NCBI GenBank assembly: GCA_031266135.1
Contig: JAISBP010000011.1
Location: forward strand, 1-64,000
Direction of reading: 5' to 3'
DNA length: 64,000 bases
From: Holosporales bacterium
Lineage (GTDB): Bacteria; Pseudomonadota; Alphaproteobacteria; RUG11792
Shown here: one piece after another, positions 16,904 to 28,781 of the stretch
Layout of the letters: each line of letters opens with the position of its first letter
How positions within the stretch are numbered: the first letter of the stretch is position 1
Notes under the pieces: model-generated
Databases searched by the model: none
What the model saw: only the letters and a program-made list of their open reading frames with translations
What the model was told of the DNA's origin: nothing
Translations under genes and position numbers: made by a program

Positions 16904-17865
16904 TCATTGTCTCCCACTAATTCTGCTCCACGCAATTCTTCAGGTATTTCGATGCCTAATTCCTTTGCCACAGATACGTTGATGACAGTCTTTTGACTCT
17001 GTGGATATTCGATCGGTGGAGGCTTACCATCAATAAGGCCCACTGCTATCTCAGCCGTCTGAACACCTATGTCATATTGATTGGGGCCCAATGATGCGAG
17101 ACACCCCGATGGCTCCACCTGATCCGTGTCACTAACATAGACCGGGATCTTATACTTCTTGCAGAGGCTAGTGATGAGTGGCAGAGAAGAGAGGGCCGTA
17201 TTGTCATTACTTATAAAGACGGCATCGACCCCATCTTGGATCAACGAATTCGTTACCTGCTGTATTTCCTGCACATTAGATGCGCATTTCGCGATGAGCG
17301 TAATGTTAGACTCTTTTTTGCAGTATGTATCGATTTTATGGACTATGGCCACGGAGTTCTGTTCCGCCGCATTGTAGATGATCCCCAGTTTCTGTAGCTT
17401 TGGTTGCAGCTTTTTGAAGAAAGCAATCTGTGGATCAAGGGCAATAAAATTGGATACCCCAGTAACCTTATCTTTATTCGGAATATCATCTGGATTCGTG
17501 ACGGAGCTAAATACTACCTTCGCACATTCATAATCCTTGTGGCGGGACATGTTGCTCGCTATGATGGAAGGCATCGTCCCGATCGTTATGATGACCCTAC
17601 AATCCGTCGATAACTTACTGATGATCTGTTCTGCGGTGACGGTATTCCCCTGGCAGGACGTAACACTAACCTCTATATCCTTGTTCTGACTGAGCCGCGA
17701 CTCAATACCGGCGACAACTTGATCGAGGGCAATATGATCGGCCGCCTTACAGATCCCTACCCTCATCTTTTCCGCAGAATATTTTGGGGCGTTGGATATT
17801 ATTAACATGACAATCGCCGATATACTGAGGATCAGCGTAATAAATCCCGATTTACTTAATTTCAT
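16900..17865 (-). CDS. ABC transporter substrate-binding protein (TrpX-like)
   Basis: A 321-residue periplasmic binding protein with an N-terminal membrane or signal segment (FITLILSISAIVMLIIS) lacking a lipobox Cys, and the ABC_sub_bind fold (VGICKAADHIALDQVVAGI, IITIGTMPSIIAS, VFISNDNTAL, SLGPNQYDIGVQTAEIAVGLIDG). Members next to TrpR-type regulators have been linked to tryptophan or tyrosine uptake; the substrate here is inferred from that context. Its start overlaps the end of the TrpR-like gene by 4 bp. Confidence 0.82.
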   Translation of the reverse strand: MKLSKSGFITLILSISAIVMLIISNAPKYSAEKMRVGICKAADHIALDQVVAGIESRLSQNKDIEVSVTSCQGNTVTAEQIISKLSTDCRVIITIGTMPSIIASNMSRHKDYECAKVVFSSVTNPDDIPNKDKVTGVSNFIALDPQIAFFKKLQPKLQKLGIIYNAAEQNSVAIVHKIDTYCKKESNITLIAKCASNVQEIQQVTNSLIQDGVDAVFISNDNTALSSLPLITSLCKKYKIPVYVSDTDQVEPSGCLASLGPNQYDIGVQTAEIAVGLIDGKPPPIEYPQSQKTVINVSVAKELGIEIPEELRGAELVGDNE

Positions 17866-18152
17866 TTTACTTTCTCTCCTTTAATTTTATAGAGTAATGT
17901 TGCATATCCAAGATAAGGCTCATCCCGAAGAAACCGGGCGACCCTGGTGACCGTCGTCGTACTAACCCCCAGTTTCGTACCTATTTCTCGATATGACATT
18001 TGTCCGGAATCGATCAATTGACATACCTTCCACCGTTCTTTGAGGGATTTGAGTTCCTGAGGAGTACACAGATCCGTCAGGAATCTTTCGATTTCATCAC
18101 GAGTCTCAAGCTTCGTCATCGCCTCGAATAGGTCGATTAGATCATCATCCAT
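17862..18152 (-). CDS. TrpR/YerC-type transcriptional regulator
   Basis: A 96-residue helical DNA-binding protein of the TrpR superfamily (YerC/YecD branch): dimer helices first, then the helix-turn-helix MSYREIGTKLGVSTTTVTRVARFL. The core LCTPQELKSLKERWKVCQLI is diagnostic. First gene of an overlapping operon with an ABC importer, so it probably represses the operon when the imported amino acid is abundant. A perfect inverted repeat at 18197-18216 lies about 45 bp upstream of its start and is a candidate operator. Confidence 0.85.
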   Translation of the reverse strand: MDDDLIDLFEAMTKLETRDEIERFLTDLCTPQELKSLKERWKVCQLIDSGQMSYREIGTKLGVSTTTVTRVARFLRDEPYLGYATLLYKIKGEKVK

Positions 18153-18196
18153 TACCGTTTCCGAATATCATCTGATATTCACTCAAAAAGTCTCAC

Positions 18197-18216
18197 TGTG
18201 TTATTATGTTAACACA
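18197..18216. promoter_or_regulatory. Candidate operator of the TrpR-like regulator
   Basis: A perfect inverted repeat, TGTGTTA-N6-TAACACA, 45 bp upstream of the regulator start. The right arm overlaps a GTTAAC core like the centre of the E. coli trp operator. Binding is inferred from position and symmetry. Confidence 0.45.
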
Positions 18217-18262
18217 AAAGGACAATTAATGTAAGAAGAATTATACAGTAGATTTTATAAAC

Positions 18263-18284
18263 GTATGTGTACACGCACACATAC
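18263..18284. other. Perfect 8-bp stem hairpin
   Basis: GTATGTGT and ACACATAC flank a 6-nt spacer (ACACGC). It lies between the candidate operator and a palindromic element. No T-run follows, so it is not called a terminator; it could be a second protein-binding palindrome. Confidence 0.35.
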
Positions 18285-18298
18285 TAAGACCGATTCAT

Positions 18299-18450
18299 AA
18301 TAGACCTCTCGTCACAACACCTCCACAATCATTCTTCTGCTTCGTCGAACTGGTACGCGAATCCTCATGTACATCTGAGTACACTGCGGTTCTGTATGCC
18401 GGATCTCCTTCCATAATGACTGATTCTGAAGATTGCGAAAGAAGTCTAAT
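18299..18450 (-). repeat. Palindromic element, intergenic copy (152 bp)
   Basis: A nearly full-length copy between the TrpR-like operon and a secreted-protein gene. Both terminal inverted arms and the central hairpin (TGTAC-N6-GTACA) are kept. Read in the frame used in genes it is open throughout and gives SSESVIMEGDPAYRTAVYS then VHEDSRTSSTKQKNDCGG, though nothing suggests it is expressed. Confidence 0.9.
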
Positions 18451-18621
18451 GTTTTGTTTTATCATTGGATATTTTAGTAGAAATGCTTCGTACGTTATGC
18501 AGTGTGTTCAATTATTAAGTCGAAGACCTGATTCCGAACCGTGTTTAGAAATTGACATTAAGTACTCAAAATAGATACAATACGATTATTATGACCTTTG
18601 CTAATCAAGGAGAGGAATATT

Positions 18622-19236
18622 ATGAATAGAATTATGAAATACGGGACGTTATTAGTGATGGGGCAGATGTTGGCTGATGCTATTGCGATGGATGATATAA
18701 GTTCACCGTTTTACATTAGAGTTAATAGCAATCATATGAGATTTCTAGAGGGAAAAACTCAAGAACAGATTGACCAAGCAGCTAATGATTTAGTTAATTT
18801 GAAGGATGAAGCGCTGCGAGGACTTCCCAAATTTAAACAGGTTGAACATATAGTTAACCGTTTTAGGGGAAGGGGGGCGGATGTTAAATTTGGAGACAGG
18901 TTACTAGCGGCAATTGAAGAAGATTTGACAAGGACCAGTACAGATGCAAACTCAAAAGATGCGTATAGGATTCTGGAAGAATTCCGCTATGCATCTGCCG
19001 AACAGACCAGAGGATATTTATGGGAAATGGTTACATGGAACGGAAGGAAATGGCCATCTCAACAAATGCTCTACTTGGCTAACAAAGTATTAGTTCTTGG
19101 ACACCTTCCTTCACAACCACGCATGGATCTACTTGCAATACCCATTGAATTGGGAGAGTTAGGATTGTTTAGAACGCCAGCATTATCTGAGGTCCCGGAA
19201 GATGGAGAGTCTCCTCAAGATCTCCCATCCTCGTAA
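18622..19236 (+). CDS. Secreted protein of unknown function
   Basis: ATG 18622 follows a strong ribosome site (AAGGAGAGG). The 204-residue product has a signal peptide (MNRIMKYGTLLVMGQMLADAIA), then a mostly helical, charged body without Cys and a Pro/Glu/Ser-rich tail (ALSEVPEDGESPQDLPSS). No family is recognised. It converges on rpoC with a gap of only 7 bp. Confidence 0.55.
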   Translation: MNRIMKYGTLLVMGQMLADAIAMDDISSPFYIRVNSNHMRFLEGKTQEQIDQAANDLVNLKDEALRGLPKFKQVEHIVNRFRGRGADVKFGDRLLAAIEEDLTRTSTDANSKDAYRILEEFRYASAEQTRGYLWEMVTWNGRKWPSQQMLYLANKVLVLGHLPSQPRMDLLAIPIELGELGLFRTPALSEVPEDGESPQDLPSS

Positions 19237-19243
19237 TTCTGCA

Positions 19244-22200
19244 TCATGAAGCGGCCAGCATCTCGGGTTCGGTGTCGATATTCTGGACCTGCTCATTCTC
19301 CGCTTTCCACTGCCTGACGACTCCCCCAGTGCCGGCCGGCATCAGTCGGCCAACGATTACGTTCTCCTTGAGGCCGACGAGGTAATCCACCTTCCCGTAT
19401 ATGGCGGCCTCCGTGAGGACTCGCGTCGTCTCCTGGAACGAAGCCGCCGATATAAACGACTTTGTATGGAGGGAGGCGCGTGTGATCCCCTGCAGCACAA
19501 ATGATGCCACGATGGGTTTCTTCCCCTGTCTTAGTAGTTCGGCATTAACCTCCGCCAATTCCTCCTTATCTATTTCATCGCCTACGATATACGTCGAATC
19601 TCCCGCATCTTTTATTTCTCGTTTCTGCAACATCTGCCTCACGATTATTTCGACGTGCTTATCGTTGATGGGAACACCCTGTAGCCTATAGACCTTCTGT
19701 ACCTCATTGACGATGTGAATCGTCATCTCCTCGACGCCCAATATACGCAATAGATCCTGGAGGACTATATTGCCGTCGACAATGACATCCCCCGTCTTGA
19801 CGTAATCACCTTCGTGGACCAGGACCGAACGCCCCTTCGCCGCTAGGTATTCGACCGGTTTTCCGAATTCATCATCCGGAATTATAACGATCCGCCGTTT
19901 CGTTTTATATTCCTTGCCGAACTCAATTCTTCCGTCTATATCGGCGATGATCGCTGGATCCTTCGAGATACGAGCCTCAAATAATTCTGAAATCCTGGGA
20001 AGACCTCCCGTAATATCTCGAGTCTTTATGACGTCCTTCTGCAATCTCGCGATAATATCCCCAGCAGAAACTTTGTCACCATCATTTACGTTGATAACCG
20101 AATCGATCGATAAAAAGTATCTGGCCTCGCTCTGATTCGGCAGAATAATCGGCTTCCCCGCCTCGTCCACGAGTAATATCATCGGTCTGAAATCGGCGGT
20201 ACTGGAAGATTGCTTCCAATCCACGACGACCTTGCTGGAGATGCCGGTTGCCTCATCCAGGACCTCCCTCATCGAAAGACCATCGACGAGATCAACGAAC
20301 TTGGCGTACCCGTTGCTTTCACATACAACGGGCGTGGTATACGGATCCCATTCAGCCAAGACCTGCCCTATCTTGACGGAATCCCCAGCCTGAACCTTCA
20401 GTTTTGCGCCATATGGAACCTTGTGACAAATACGCTCCCTGCCATTCAGATCGATGAGAGCGAGCTCCGCCTTCCTGGATAGCACCACCATATCCCCCGC
20501 ACTATTCGTCGCAGCATTCACGTATTTGAAGGCGATTTGAGCTTCCATCGAGGATTCAATACTAGACTTCTCGGCACTCTTTTGGGCTGCTCCACCGATG
20601 TGGAACGTCCTCATCGTGAGCTGCGTCCCCGGCTCTCCGATGGATTGCGCCGCGATGACGCCGACGGCCTCCCCAATACTAACTATGGTCCCCCTCGCCA
20701 GGTCTCGCCCATAACACTTCGTGCATACTCCACGTTTGCTTTCGCACGTCACGGCCGATCTAACCCAAACTTCATCGATACCGGCCGCAACGATCTCATC
20801 GACCTTATACTCGTCGATCAGGCTATCTTTCGCGACGATCAGAGCGCCGTTGTTTGGATTAATGATATCCTTAGAGGCAAATCTACCGAGTATCCTCTCC
20901 TTAATGGAGATCACTACATTCAGCCCGTCATAGACTGGCTTCATCAATAGTCCATTCGATGTTCCGCAATCTTCCTCAAAAACCACGCAGTCGTTCGCGA
21001 CGTCAACTAACCTCCTCGTGAGGTATCCAGAGCTGGCGGTCTTCAACGCCGTATCGGTTAGTCCCTTGCGGCTACCGTGAGTCGAGAGGAAGTATTCCAG
21101 AACCGATAGCCCCTCTTTGAAGTTGGAAATAATTGGAGTCTCTATGATCTCCCCGGTTGGCTTCGTCATCAATCCCCTCATACCGGCCGATTGCTTGAGC
21201 TGAGCCACTGATCCTCTGGCCTTGGAATGCACCATCATGAATACGGAATTGGGCTGGCAACCGTATTCTGTGTGGGCCACCTCCTTCATCAATTCCTCAG
21301 AGATTTTATCTCCGCATTTATCCCAGGCATCGACTACTTTGTTGTATTTTTCTCCCTGAGTTATGAACCCATCCAGATATTGCTGCTCAAATTCACCGAC
21401 AACCTTCTCGGTCTTGGCGACCAGATCCTTCTTGGCCGATGGAATGACGAGGTCGTCTTTACCATACGAAATGCCGGATTTAGTCATGTATTTAAATCCA
21501 ACTCCCATGATGTGGTCAACGAAGATGGCTGTCGCCTTCTGCCCACAGTAGAAGTATATCTCGTCTATGAGACCACCAATATCTGATGAAGTCATGACTT
21601 TATTGATGGTATCGAATGTAATCTTGTGATGTCGCGGTAGATTCTGGGAAAATATTACGCGCCCCGGAGTTGTTTCTACCATCTTATTCTGAGATGTTCC
21701 GTCCTCGTTATAATATGTGACCTTAGTCTTAATCTTCGTATGGTAGGTAACACGCTTCTCTTCTAGCGCGTACATAATCTCAGTCAGATTAGCGAGACAG
21801 CATCCTTCATTCGGCATACCATCCACCATCATCGTCAGGTAATACACACCGAGGACGATGTCCTTCGACGGAATGACGATCGGCTTTCCGCTCGATGGGC
21901 TCAGTATATTATTCGTCGATAGCATCAGGATCCTTGCTTCGAGCTGTGCCTCGACGGATAATGGAATATGGACGGCCATTTGGTCTCCGTCGAAGTCGGC
22001 GTTGAATGCAGCGCAGACTAAGGGATGAAGCTGTATGGCCTTACCTTCAATCAAGACCGGCTCAAAGGCCTGAATACTTAGTCTATGGAGGGTAGGCGCG
22101 CGATTAAGCAATACTGGATGCTCACGGATGACCTCTTCCAGGATGTCCCAGACTTCCGATCTTTCACGCTCAATTAGGCGTTTTGCGGATTTAAGAGTAC

Positions 22201-23389
22201 TGGCCAATCCGTATTTCTCTAGCTTTGCATATACGAAAGGCCTAAACAACTCGAGGGCCATCTGCTTCGGCAATCCACACTGATGGAGCTTCAGTTCGGG
22301 GCCCACAACGATGACGGATCTGCCTGAATAATCAACCCTCTTTCCCAGGAGGTTCTGCCTAAAGCGACCCTGTTTCCCCTTCAGCATATCCGACAGAGAT
22401 TTTAGGGGACGCTTATTGGCGCCGACGATTGCCTTCGCTCCCTTCCGCTTGTTATCGAATAACGCATCGACAGATTCTTGGAGCATCCGTTTTTCATTCC
22501 TGACGATTATATCGGGTGCTCTGAGTTCTAGAAGACGTCTTAGGCGATTATTTCTATTGATTACTCTTCTGTATAGGTCATTTAGATCACTCGTAGCAAA
22601 TCTACCACCCTCAAGAGGAACCAGCGGCCTTAGCTCCGGAGGGATTACCGGCAAAACCGTCAATACCAAATGCTCCGGCTTGATACCCGTCTCCAAAAAT
22701 GCAGACAGTATCTTTAGCCGTTTAACGAGCTTCTTCTTCCTGATGTCGACGACTCCAGACTCCAGCTCCTCCTTCATCTTCTCAATTTCTTCGGTGAGAT
22801 TGAGGGATGCCAGCATATCCCTTATGGCCTCAGCTCCGATGCTGACGGTAAATGCATCCTCTCCATACTGATCCAGGGCATTCTGATACTCATCCTCAGT
22901 TATCGATTCGAACTGGGCAAAATGGCTAAATCCTGGCTCCAAGACAACGTACTTCTCGAAATATAGTATCTTCTCGAGCTCTTTCAACCTCCGATCTAGG
23001 ATCATGGAAATTCGGCTCGGGATAGACTTCATGAACCAAACATGGACAACAGGAGCGGCCAGTTCTATGTGCCCCATCCTCTCGCGTCTGACCCTGCTCA
23101 GAGTGACCTCTACGCCGCATTTCTCGCATATGGTCCCCTTATATTTCATGCGCTTATAGCGGCCGCAGGTGCACTCATAATCCTTTACTGGACCAAAAAT
23201 TCTGGCGCAAAAGAGCCCATCACGCTCCGGCTTAAACGTCCTGTAATTGATTGTCTCTGGCTTTCTTACTTCACCGTAAGACCAGGAACGTATCTCATCG
23301 GGACTCGCTATCGAGATCGCCATCGAATCGAAGTCTTTCGTGAACTTATGATCAATATCTGAGTTAATATTACTTTTTTTCAAGCTCAT
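19244..23389 (-). CDS. rpoC: RNA polymerase subunit beta'
   Basis: 1,381 residues, a normal alphaproteobacterial length. Visible: N-terminal zinc site ([19 protein letters not shown]), catalytic [12 protein letters not shown] with three metal-binding Asp, bridge-helix/trigger-loop region and the second zinc site ([19 protein letters not shown]). Lies 11 bp after rpoB and is the last gene of the ribosomal-protein/polymerase block. Confidence 0.98.
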   Translation of the reverse strand: MSLKKSNINSDIDHKFTKDFDSMAISIASPDEIRSWSYGEVRKPETINYRTFKPERDGLFCARIFGPVKDYECTCGRYKRMKYKGTICEKCGVEVTLSRVRRERMGHIELAAPVVHVWFMKSIPSRISMILDRRLKELEKILYFEKYVVLEPGFSHFAQFESITEDEYQNALDQYGEDAFTVSIGAEAIRDMLASLNLTEEIEKMKEELESGVVDIRKKKLVKRLKILSAFLETGIKPEHLVLTVLPVIPPELRPLVPLEGGRFATSDLNDLYRRVINRNNRLRRLLELRAPDIIVRNEKRMLQESVDALFDNKRKGAKAIVGANKRPLKSLSDMLKGKQGRFRQNLLGKRVDYSGRSVIVVGPELKLHQCGLPKQMALELFRPFVYAKLEKYGLASTLKSAKRLIERERSEVWDILEEVIREHPVLLNRAPTLHRLSIQAFEPVLIEGKAIQLHPLVCAAFNADFDGDQMAVHIPLSVEAQLEARILMLSTNNILSPSSGKPIVIPSKDIVLGVYYLTMMVDGMPNEGCCLANLTEIMYALEEKRVTYHTKIKTKVTYYNEDGTSQNKMVETTPGRVIFSQNLPRHHKITFDTINKVMTSSDIGGLIDEIYFYCGQKATAIFVDHIMGVGFKYMTKSGISYGKDDLVIPSAKKDLVAKTEKVVGEFEQQYLDGFITQGEKYNKVVDAWDKCGDKISEELMKEVAHTEYGCQPNSVFMMVHSKARGSVAQLKQSAGMRGLMTKPTGEIIETPIISNFKEGLSVLEYFLSTHGSRKGLTDTALKTASSGYLTRRLVDVANDCVVFEEDCGTSNGLLMKPVYDGLNVVISIKERILGRFASKDIINPNNGALIVAKDSLIDEYKVDEIVAAGIDEVWVRSAVTCESKRGVCTKCYGRDLARGTIVSIGEAVGVIAAQSIGEPGTQLTMRTFHIGGAAQKSAEKSSIESSMEAQIAFKYVNAATNSAGDMVVLSRKAELALIDLNGRERICHKVPYGAKLKVQAGDSVKIGQVLAEWDPYTTPVVCESNGYAKFVDLVDGLSMREVLDEATGISSKVVVDWKQSSSTADFRPMILLVDEAGKPIILPNQSEARYFLSIDSVINVNDGDKVSAGDIIARLQKDVIKTRDITGGLPRISELFEARISKDPAIIADIDGRIEFGKEYKTKRRIVIIPDDEFGKPVEYLAAKGRSVLVHEGDYVKTGDVIVDGNIVLQDLLRILGVEEMTIHIVNEVQKVYRLQGVPINDKHVEIIVRQMLQKREIKDAGDSTYIVGDEIDKEELAEVNAELLRQGKKPIVASFVLQGITRASLHTKSFISAASFQETTRVLTEAAIYGKVDYLVGLKENVIVGRLMPAGTGGVVRQWKAENEQVQNIDTEPEMLAAS

Positions 23390-23400
23390 ACTAATTACTC

Positions 23401-26400
23401 CTATATCTTATCCGTTTTGGTATTCGCACTATTTTCGAATGTAACGTTTAGGGCAAGAGATTTCAGTTCCTTAATTAAAACGTTGAACGATTCTGGAATG
23501 TCCGGGACGACCTCATTCTCACCACGGACGATGGATTCGTATACCCTCGTCCTTCCCTGAGCATCATCTGATTTAACCGTCAGGAGTTCCCTCAAAATAT
23601 GAGCCGCTCCATACCCCTCCAATGCCCACACTTCCATTTCTCCGAATCTCTGTCCTCCGAATTGGGCCTTCCCACCTAGAGGTTGCTGAGTAATGAGGCT
23701 ATAGGGCCCCACCGATCTAGCATGTATTTTATCATCAACCAAATGGTGTAGCTTCAGGATATACTTATATCCAACCGTCACTTTTCTATCGAACGGTTCA
23801 CCGGTCCTTCCATCATAGAGTGCAACTTGTCCAGACGTGTCGAATCCGGCTTTCTCGAGGAATGCATCGATGTCACTGAGTTTAGCCCCATCGAAAACGG
23901 GACTCGCAACAGGAATGCCTTTCCCCAGGTTGTGAGCCATCTCTAAGAATTCACCGTCACTGAGGCCCTTGATATCGTCTAGATCCTCTTTATCCGTATA
24001 GACATCCAGGACCTTATCCTTAACATCATTAATCCCAACCTTTTTCTCATGATACTTATCTAGCATCTCCTGAATCTGCAGACCGAGGCCACGAGCGGCC
24101 GCCCCCAGATGCGTCTCCAGTATTTGTCCGACGTTCATTCTGGATGGGAGACCCAGAGGATTCAAGATGATGTCGACTGGTGTTCCATCGTCCAAATACG
24201 GCATATCTTCTACCGGCAAAATCCTGGAAACAACTCCCTTATTCCCATGGCGTCCAGCCATCTTATCTCCCGGCTGAATCTTCCGTTTATTGGCCACGAA
24301 CACCCTCACCATCTTCAAGATTCCAGCTGGTAATTCATCACCTTTACTGAGTTTATATATACTTTCATCGAACGTAGCCTGAATCTTTTGTATCTTTTCT
24401 TCGTATTGCTTTATTAATGTTGCGACGGTTTTATTCGCCTTCTCGTTCTTCACGACGATTTTCCTCAGTTTATTCCATGAGAATCCGTCGATCATGGCCT
24501 TAGTAAGGGTGGCCCCCTCTGGTTTATCATCTATTCCGGAGACCAGTTTCTGCCCAATCAATCTGTGATGAATATGCTTGAGATACGCATGCTCTATAAT
24601 CCTCTTCTCAGTTTCACGGTCGTTCACTAGATCATCAATAATCTGCTTTTCGATCGCGAGAGCTCTATCGTCCTTCTCAACACCGCGCCTCATTAAAACC
24701 CTAACTTCAACGACGGTTCCAGACACACCGGGAGGTACCCTGAACGAGCTATCCTTCACATCCGCAGATTTTTCGCCAAAAATTGCCCTGAGAAGCTTTT
24801 CTTCTGGAGTCATGGGGGTCTCACCTTTCGGTGTCACTTTCCCGACCAATATATCTCCCGGATTGACCTCAGCACCTACGTATACTATCCCGGATTCATC
24901 CAGATTCCTCAGTGATTCTTCGGCCAGGTTCGGAATATCACGGGTTATTTCTTCATTACCGAGCTTCGTATCTCGCGCTACAATCTCAAAGCTTTCGATA
25001 TGAATGGAGGTCAAAGTATCTTCTCGAACCACTCTCTCAGATAGTATAATGGAATCCTCGAAGCTATATCCATGCCACGACATGAAGGCCACCAAAAGGT
25101 TCCGTCCTAAAGCGAGCTCACCGTTATCCGTCGCCGGACCGTCGGCTATTATATCACCTGAACTTATTACATCCCCAGTCTTCACGAGAGGTTTCTGATT
25201 AATACACGTTCCCATGTTTGAGCATTGAAACTTCGAGAGACTATATACATCGGCTCCCTCATTATCCTCCTCCGTGACTCTGATGACGATCCTCCTGGCA
25301 TCAACGTGATCGATAATGCCGGATCTCTTGGCGACGACCGTCGCTCCTGAATCCTTGGCAATCACTGCCTCCATACCGGTGCCTACGAGTGGAGCTTCTG
25401 CCCTCAATAGCGGGACCGCTTGCCGCTGCATGTTTGATCCCATGAGGCCTCGTGTTGCCTCATCATTCTCAAGGAACGGGATCAGAGCCGCCGCGACGGA
25501 TACCACCTGCTTCGGTGATATATCGACGAACGATACGTCTGATTTCGGGCGTAATCCAACCTCTCCTGCGCGCCTGCACACAACGAAGTCATCGACGATA
25601 TACCCATCATTATCGATGGCAATCCCAGCCTGAGCGACCGAGTATTTTCCTTCTTCCGTCGCCGTCAGATAAACTATCTCATCAGTAATCTTTCCATCGA
25701 TGACCCGCTTATACGGGCTCTCTATGAAGCCATACTTATTGATCTTCGCGTAAGACGCCAGTGAATTTATGAGACCAATGTTCTGGCCCTCAGGTGTTTC
25801 GATTGGGCACAGCCTAGCATAATGCGTTGGATGCACGTCTCGAACGTCGAATCCAGCCCGTTCTCTGGAGAGTCCTCCCGGCCCCAGAGCAGATAACCTC
25901 CTTTTATGAGTTACCTCAGACAACGGATTTGTCTGATCCATGAACTGTGATAGCTGTGAAGAGATGAAGAAATCCTTGATGGACGTTATGAGGGGCTTAG
26001 CATTTATCAGGTCACTCGGGACGTACGTATCGACATCGGCCGTCGCCATCTTTTCCCGGATATTTCTTTCGATCCTAAGCATACCGATACGACATTGATT
26101 CTCAACGAGTTCTCCAACAGAACGAATCCTCCGATTCCCGAGGTTATCAATATCGTCTATAGCGCCATACCCTTCCTTCACTGATATCAGTAATTTCACA
26201 ATCTCTATGAGATCTCTTTTCTGGAGGACTCTGACATCGTCCGCCGTATCGATCCCCAATCTATCATTCAATTTCGCACGTCCAACGATGGATAAATCAT
26301 ACCTATCTGAATCGAAAATCGTAGCATTCAGAAGGTCCTCTCCACCGGATACTGTCGGCGTCTCTCCAGGGATCAATGATCTATAAAACTCGATCAGTGC

Positions 26401-27579
26401 ATCCTCACGATTTAGGCATTTAGAATGTGAGAAAGTATTCAGTATATATTGTTCAGAATTGCTACGCTGAGCCTGCAATACATTAATCTTCTTAAGATCA
26501 ATTGATTGCATTGTTGATAGAGTAGCTTCCGTTATTTCTTCACCGGCCTCGAGGTATATCTTCCCCGTTTCCTCATCGATGTGTTCCGTCGCCACAAATT
26601 TTCCTAGGAGCTCCTTATCGGTGACCAAAATCGTTTTTAACCCGGATTTCTCCATCTGATCAAGGATTCTCGGAGTTAATTTATCGTTGGCCTTGACCAC
26701 TACTTCCTTCGTCTTTGCATCAACTAAATCGAATCCCAATCTCGAGCCGCGGAAATAATCTGGCTTAAATACCGTCGTCCAACCTTCTTTCACCTTTTTA
26801 TATTCAGCTATATCGTAAAAGGCAGTCAGTATCTCTTCCTTAGACATACCGGTAACGTAATTCTCTGACATGGTCTCCCCTTTGCCGAGATTCTTACGAT
26901 ACTCCTCAGTCTCACTGCTCTTGAGACACATGAAGAACGTGGATGCCAAGACCTTCTTCCTGCGGTCTATCCTGACGTACAACACATCCCTGTGATCGAA
27001 CTCAAAATCTATCCAGGAGCCACGGTACGGTATAACCCTCGCCGCGAAAAGGTATTTCCCAGATGAATGGGTTTTGCCATGATCATGATCAATAAAAACT
27101 CCGGGGCTCCTGTGCATCTGAGATACGACGACCCTCTCAATCCCGTTGAATATAAACGTCCCACTATTCGTCATGAGTGGGATTTCACCGAGATAAACAT
27201 CTTGTTCCTTGATATCACGGACAGTCCGTGAGCCCGTATCCAAGTCTATATCCCATATGACCAATCGAAACTTACCCTTCAGGGCCGAAGAGAACGTACC
27301 ACCTCTATGCCGACATTCCATCTCCGTATACTTCGGGCGTTCAAACGAATATCCACAGAATTCTAATTGAGATTTACCGGCGGTGTCTTTGACCGGGAAA
27401 AATGAGTTAAATATCCCGCAGAGTCCTGTATTTTCCATTTTGTCTGACGGCACATAATATTGGAGAAAATTATTATAGGAGCCTCTTTGTAGCTCTATAA
27501 GATTTGGTAGTGGAGTCTTTTCTTTAATTCGCCCGAATGACTTGCGAAAACGCTTACGACCTGTATACGATCTGATCAT
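23401..27579 (-). CDS. rpoB: RNA polymerase subunit beta
   Basis: 1,392 residues. The rifampicin region reads [21 protein letters not shown], with the Asp, His, Arg and Ser residues associated with drug binding unchanged, so target-site resistance is not predicted. The C-terminal [20 protein letters not shown] clamp motif is present. Preceded by a hairpin (27627-27665) that probably attenuates read-through from rplL. Confidence 0.98.
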   Translation of the reverse strand: MIRSYTGRKRFRKSFGRIKEKTPLPNLIELQRGSYNNFLQYYVPSDKMENTGLCGIFNSFFPVKDTAGKSQLEFCGYSFERPKYTEMECRHRGGTFSSALKGKFRLVIWDIDLDTGSRTVRDIKEQDVYLGEIPLMTNSGTFIFNGIERVVVSQMHRSPGVFIDHDHGKTHSSGKYLFAARVIPYRGSWIDFEFDHRDVLYVRIDRRKKVLASTFFMCLKSSETEEYRKNLGKGETMSENYVTGMSKEEILTAFYDIAEYKKVKEGWTTVFKPDYFRGSRLGFDLVDAKTKEVVVKANDKLTPRILDQMEKSGLKTILVTDKELLGKFVATEHIDEETGKIYLEAGEEITEATLSTMQSIDLKKINVLQAQRSNSEQYILNTFSHSKCLNREDALIEFYRSLIPGETPTVSGGEDLLNATIFDSDRYDLSIVGRAKLNDRLGIDTADDVRVLQKRDLIEIVKLLISVKEGYGAIDDIDNLGNRRIRSVGELVENQCRIGMLRIERNIREKMATADVDTYVPSDLINAKPLITSIKDFFISSQLSQFMDQTNPLSEVTHKRRLSALGPGGLSRERAGFDVRDVHPTHYARLCPIETPEGQNIGLINSLASYAKINKYGFIESPYKRVIDGKITDEIVYLTATEEGKYSVAQAGIAIDNDGYIVDDFVVCRRAGEVGLRPKSDVSFVDISPKQVVSVAAALIPFLENDEATRGLMGSNMQRQAVPLLRAEAPLVGTGMEAVIAKDSGATVVAKRSGIIDHVDARRIVIRVTEEDNEGADVYSLSKFQCSNMGTCINQKPLVKTGDVISSGDIIADGPATDNGELALGRNLLVAFMSWHGYSFEDSIILSERVVREDTLTSIHIESFEIVARDTKLGNEEITRDIPNLAEESLRNLDESGIVYVGAEVNPGDILVGKVTPKGETPMTPEEKLLRAIFGEKSADVKDSSFRVPPGVSGTVVEVRVLMRRGVEKDDRALAIEKQIIDDLVNDRETEKRIIEHAYLKHIHHRLIGQKLVSGIDDKPEGATLTKAMIDGFSWNKLRKIVVKNEKANKTVATLIKQYEEKIQKIQATFDESIYKLSKGDELPAGILKMVRVFVANKRKIQPGDKMAGRHGNKGVVSRILPVEDMPYLDDGTPVDIILNPLGLPSRMNVGQILETHLGAAARGLGLQIQEMLDKYHEKKVGINDVKDKVLDVYTDKEDLDDIKGLSDGEFLEMAHNLGKGIPVASPVFDGAKLSDIDAFLEKAGFDTSGQVALYDGRTGEPFDRKVTVGYKYILKLHHLVDDKIHARSVGPYSLITQQPLGGKAQFGGQRFGEMEVWALEGYGAAHILRELLTVKSDDAQGRTRVYESIVRGENEVVPDIPESFNVLIKELKSLALNVTFENSANTKTDKI

Positions 27580-27626
27580 ATAACAAAAATCCTCTCAAAA
27601 AAATCTTCTTAATCAAACAAAATTGA

Positions 27627-27665
27627 CGAACTCAAATGATAGTTTCTTCTACCAATTTGAGTTCG
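27627..27665 (-). terminator. rplL-rpoB intergenic attenuator hairpin
   Basis: CGAACTCAAAT and ATTTGAGTTCG form a perfect 11-bp stem, extended by a GGTAG/CTATC inner helix, in the 103-bp gap between rplL and rpoB. The downstream strand is T-rich (TCAATTTTGTTTG). Partial termination at this place lowers polymerase relative to L7/L12 in E. coli; the same role is inferred. Confidence 0.6.
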
Positions 27666-27682
27666 CCGCGTTGATCATCTCG

Positions 27683-28060
27683 TTATTTAATCGAGACCTT
27701 TGCTCCGGCCGCCTCAAGCTGTTTCTTAAACTTCTCAGCCTCCTCCTTTGAAACGCCACTCCTGACCACCTTCGGTGCACCCTCAACCAATTCCTTAGCC
27801 TCCTTGAGACCAAGTTCCGGAACGAGAGCCCTCACCTCTTTGATGACATTAATCTTTGTGGCTCCAGCATCATCGAGAGACACATCGAATTCTGTCTGCT
27901 CCTCCGCGGCTGCCGCTGGGCCCGCAGCAGGGCCCGCCACTGTAGCTACTGCTGCCGCTGCACTGACGCCCCACTTCTCTTCCAGCATCTTGGAGAGCTC
28001 CGCTGCCTCCATGACCGTCAAAGCCGATAGGTCTTCAACTAACTTTGATAAATCTGCCAT
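27683..28060 (-). CDS. rplL: Ribosomal protein L7/L12
   Basis: 125 residues with the N-terminal dimer domain, an Ala/Gly-rich hinge (about residues 35-52) and the C-terminal factor-binding domain (EKTEFDV-like start, [22 protein letters not shown]). Forms the flexible stalk of the 50S subunit bound to L10. Confidence 0.97.
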   Translation of the reverse strand: MADLSKLVEDLSALTVMEAAELSKMLEEKWGVSAAAAVATVAGPAAGPAAAAEEQTEFDVSLDDAGATKINVIKEVRALVPELGLKEAKELVEGAPKVVRSGVSKEEAEKFKKQLEAAGAKVSIK

Positions 28061-28096
28061 TTTTACACACTCCTTCTAAAAGAACAAAAAAAACCT

Positions 28097-28600
28097 CTAA
28101 TTTCTCGCGGCGAGAACTCTTGCAACTCTGCCTGATGGCTCCTTGATAATTCGGACTATCTTCGCTGCATTGGCAGTCAGAAGTCCGATAATCTTAGCAC
28201 GAAGCTCATCCTGGGATGGCAATGAAGCCAGCGTCCCGATGAACTCCTTGGATATCACCTTGCCATCCATTACTCCGCCTAAAATCGTCAACTTATCGTT
28301 CGATTTAGCGAAGTCAGATATCGCCTTGGCAAGCCCAACGGGGTTATTCGAATACGCAAGGCCCGTGGGCCCGTTGAAGTAATCCGTAATATCCTCTAGG
28401 GCTGAACCCTTTATCGCAATACGAGCTAGAGTATTTTTCATGACCTTGAAATTAGATTCTGACTCCCGTATACACCGGCGAAGCTTCGTAATTTCTCCGA
28501 CTGTAATTCCGGATGATCTATCGACGGCCACCACGATCGAAGATCCCAATAGCTCATCCCTCATCCGAGATACGAAAGATTCTTTTTCAGATCTTTTCAT
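28097..28600 (-). CDS. rplJ: Ribosomal protein L10
   Basis: 167 residues with the conserved VNNTL-like block (FKVMKNTLARIAI) and a C-terminal helix that binds L7/L12. Lies between a long leader and rplL as usual. Likely regulated through its leader at 28601-28781. Confidence 0.96.
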   Translation of the reverse strand: MKRSEKESFVSRMRDELLGSSIVVAVDRSSGITVGEITKLRRCIRESESNFKVMKNTLARIAIKGSALEDITDYFNGPTGLAYSNNPVGLAKAISDFAKSNDKLTILGGVMDGKVISKEFIGTLASLPSQDELRAKIIGLLTANAAKIVRIIKEPSGRVARVLAARN

Positions 28601-28781
28601 ACGCTCTATCTCCTTTTTAAAAACACAGAAGGAGCAATTAGTGTAGCTCTTCTGTCTATTGCAGGCTTTACCGACAGTAAATTATCGTCGACCTGCAGTC
28701 TCCGACAAATGTATGTAAAACACACACCGATTCCACGAAAAGATTCTACGCATCCTCTCATAAAATTTCTCATAATACTCA
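28601..28781 (-). promoter_or_regulatory. rplJ leader with probable attenuator
   Basis: The rplA-rplJ gap of 181 bp. Near its downstream end CAGAAGAGC and GCTCCTTCTG pair (28626-28654) and are followed by TGTTTTT, a terminator-like hairpin. Just upstream TGCAGG...CCTGCA and GTCGAC...GTCGGT can pair, which resembles the structured L10-binding leader known for rplJL. Autoregulation is inferred from position and structure. Confidence 0.5.

Noticed and set aside
20000-27500. Many open frames of 60-150 codons opposite rpoB and rpoC
   Set aside because: They are shadows of conserved polymerase genes.
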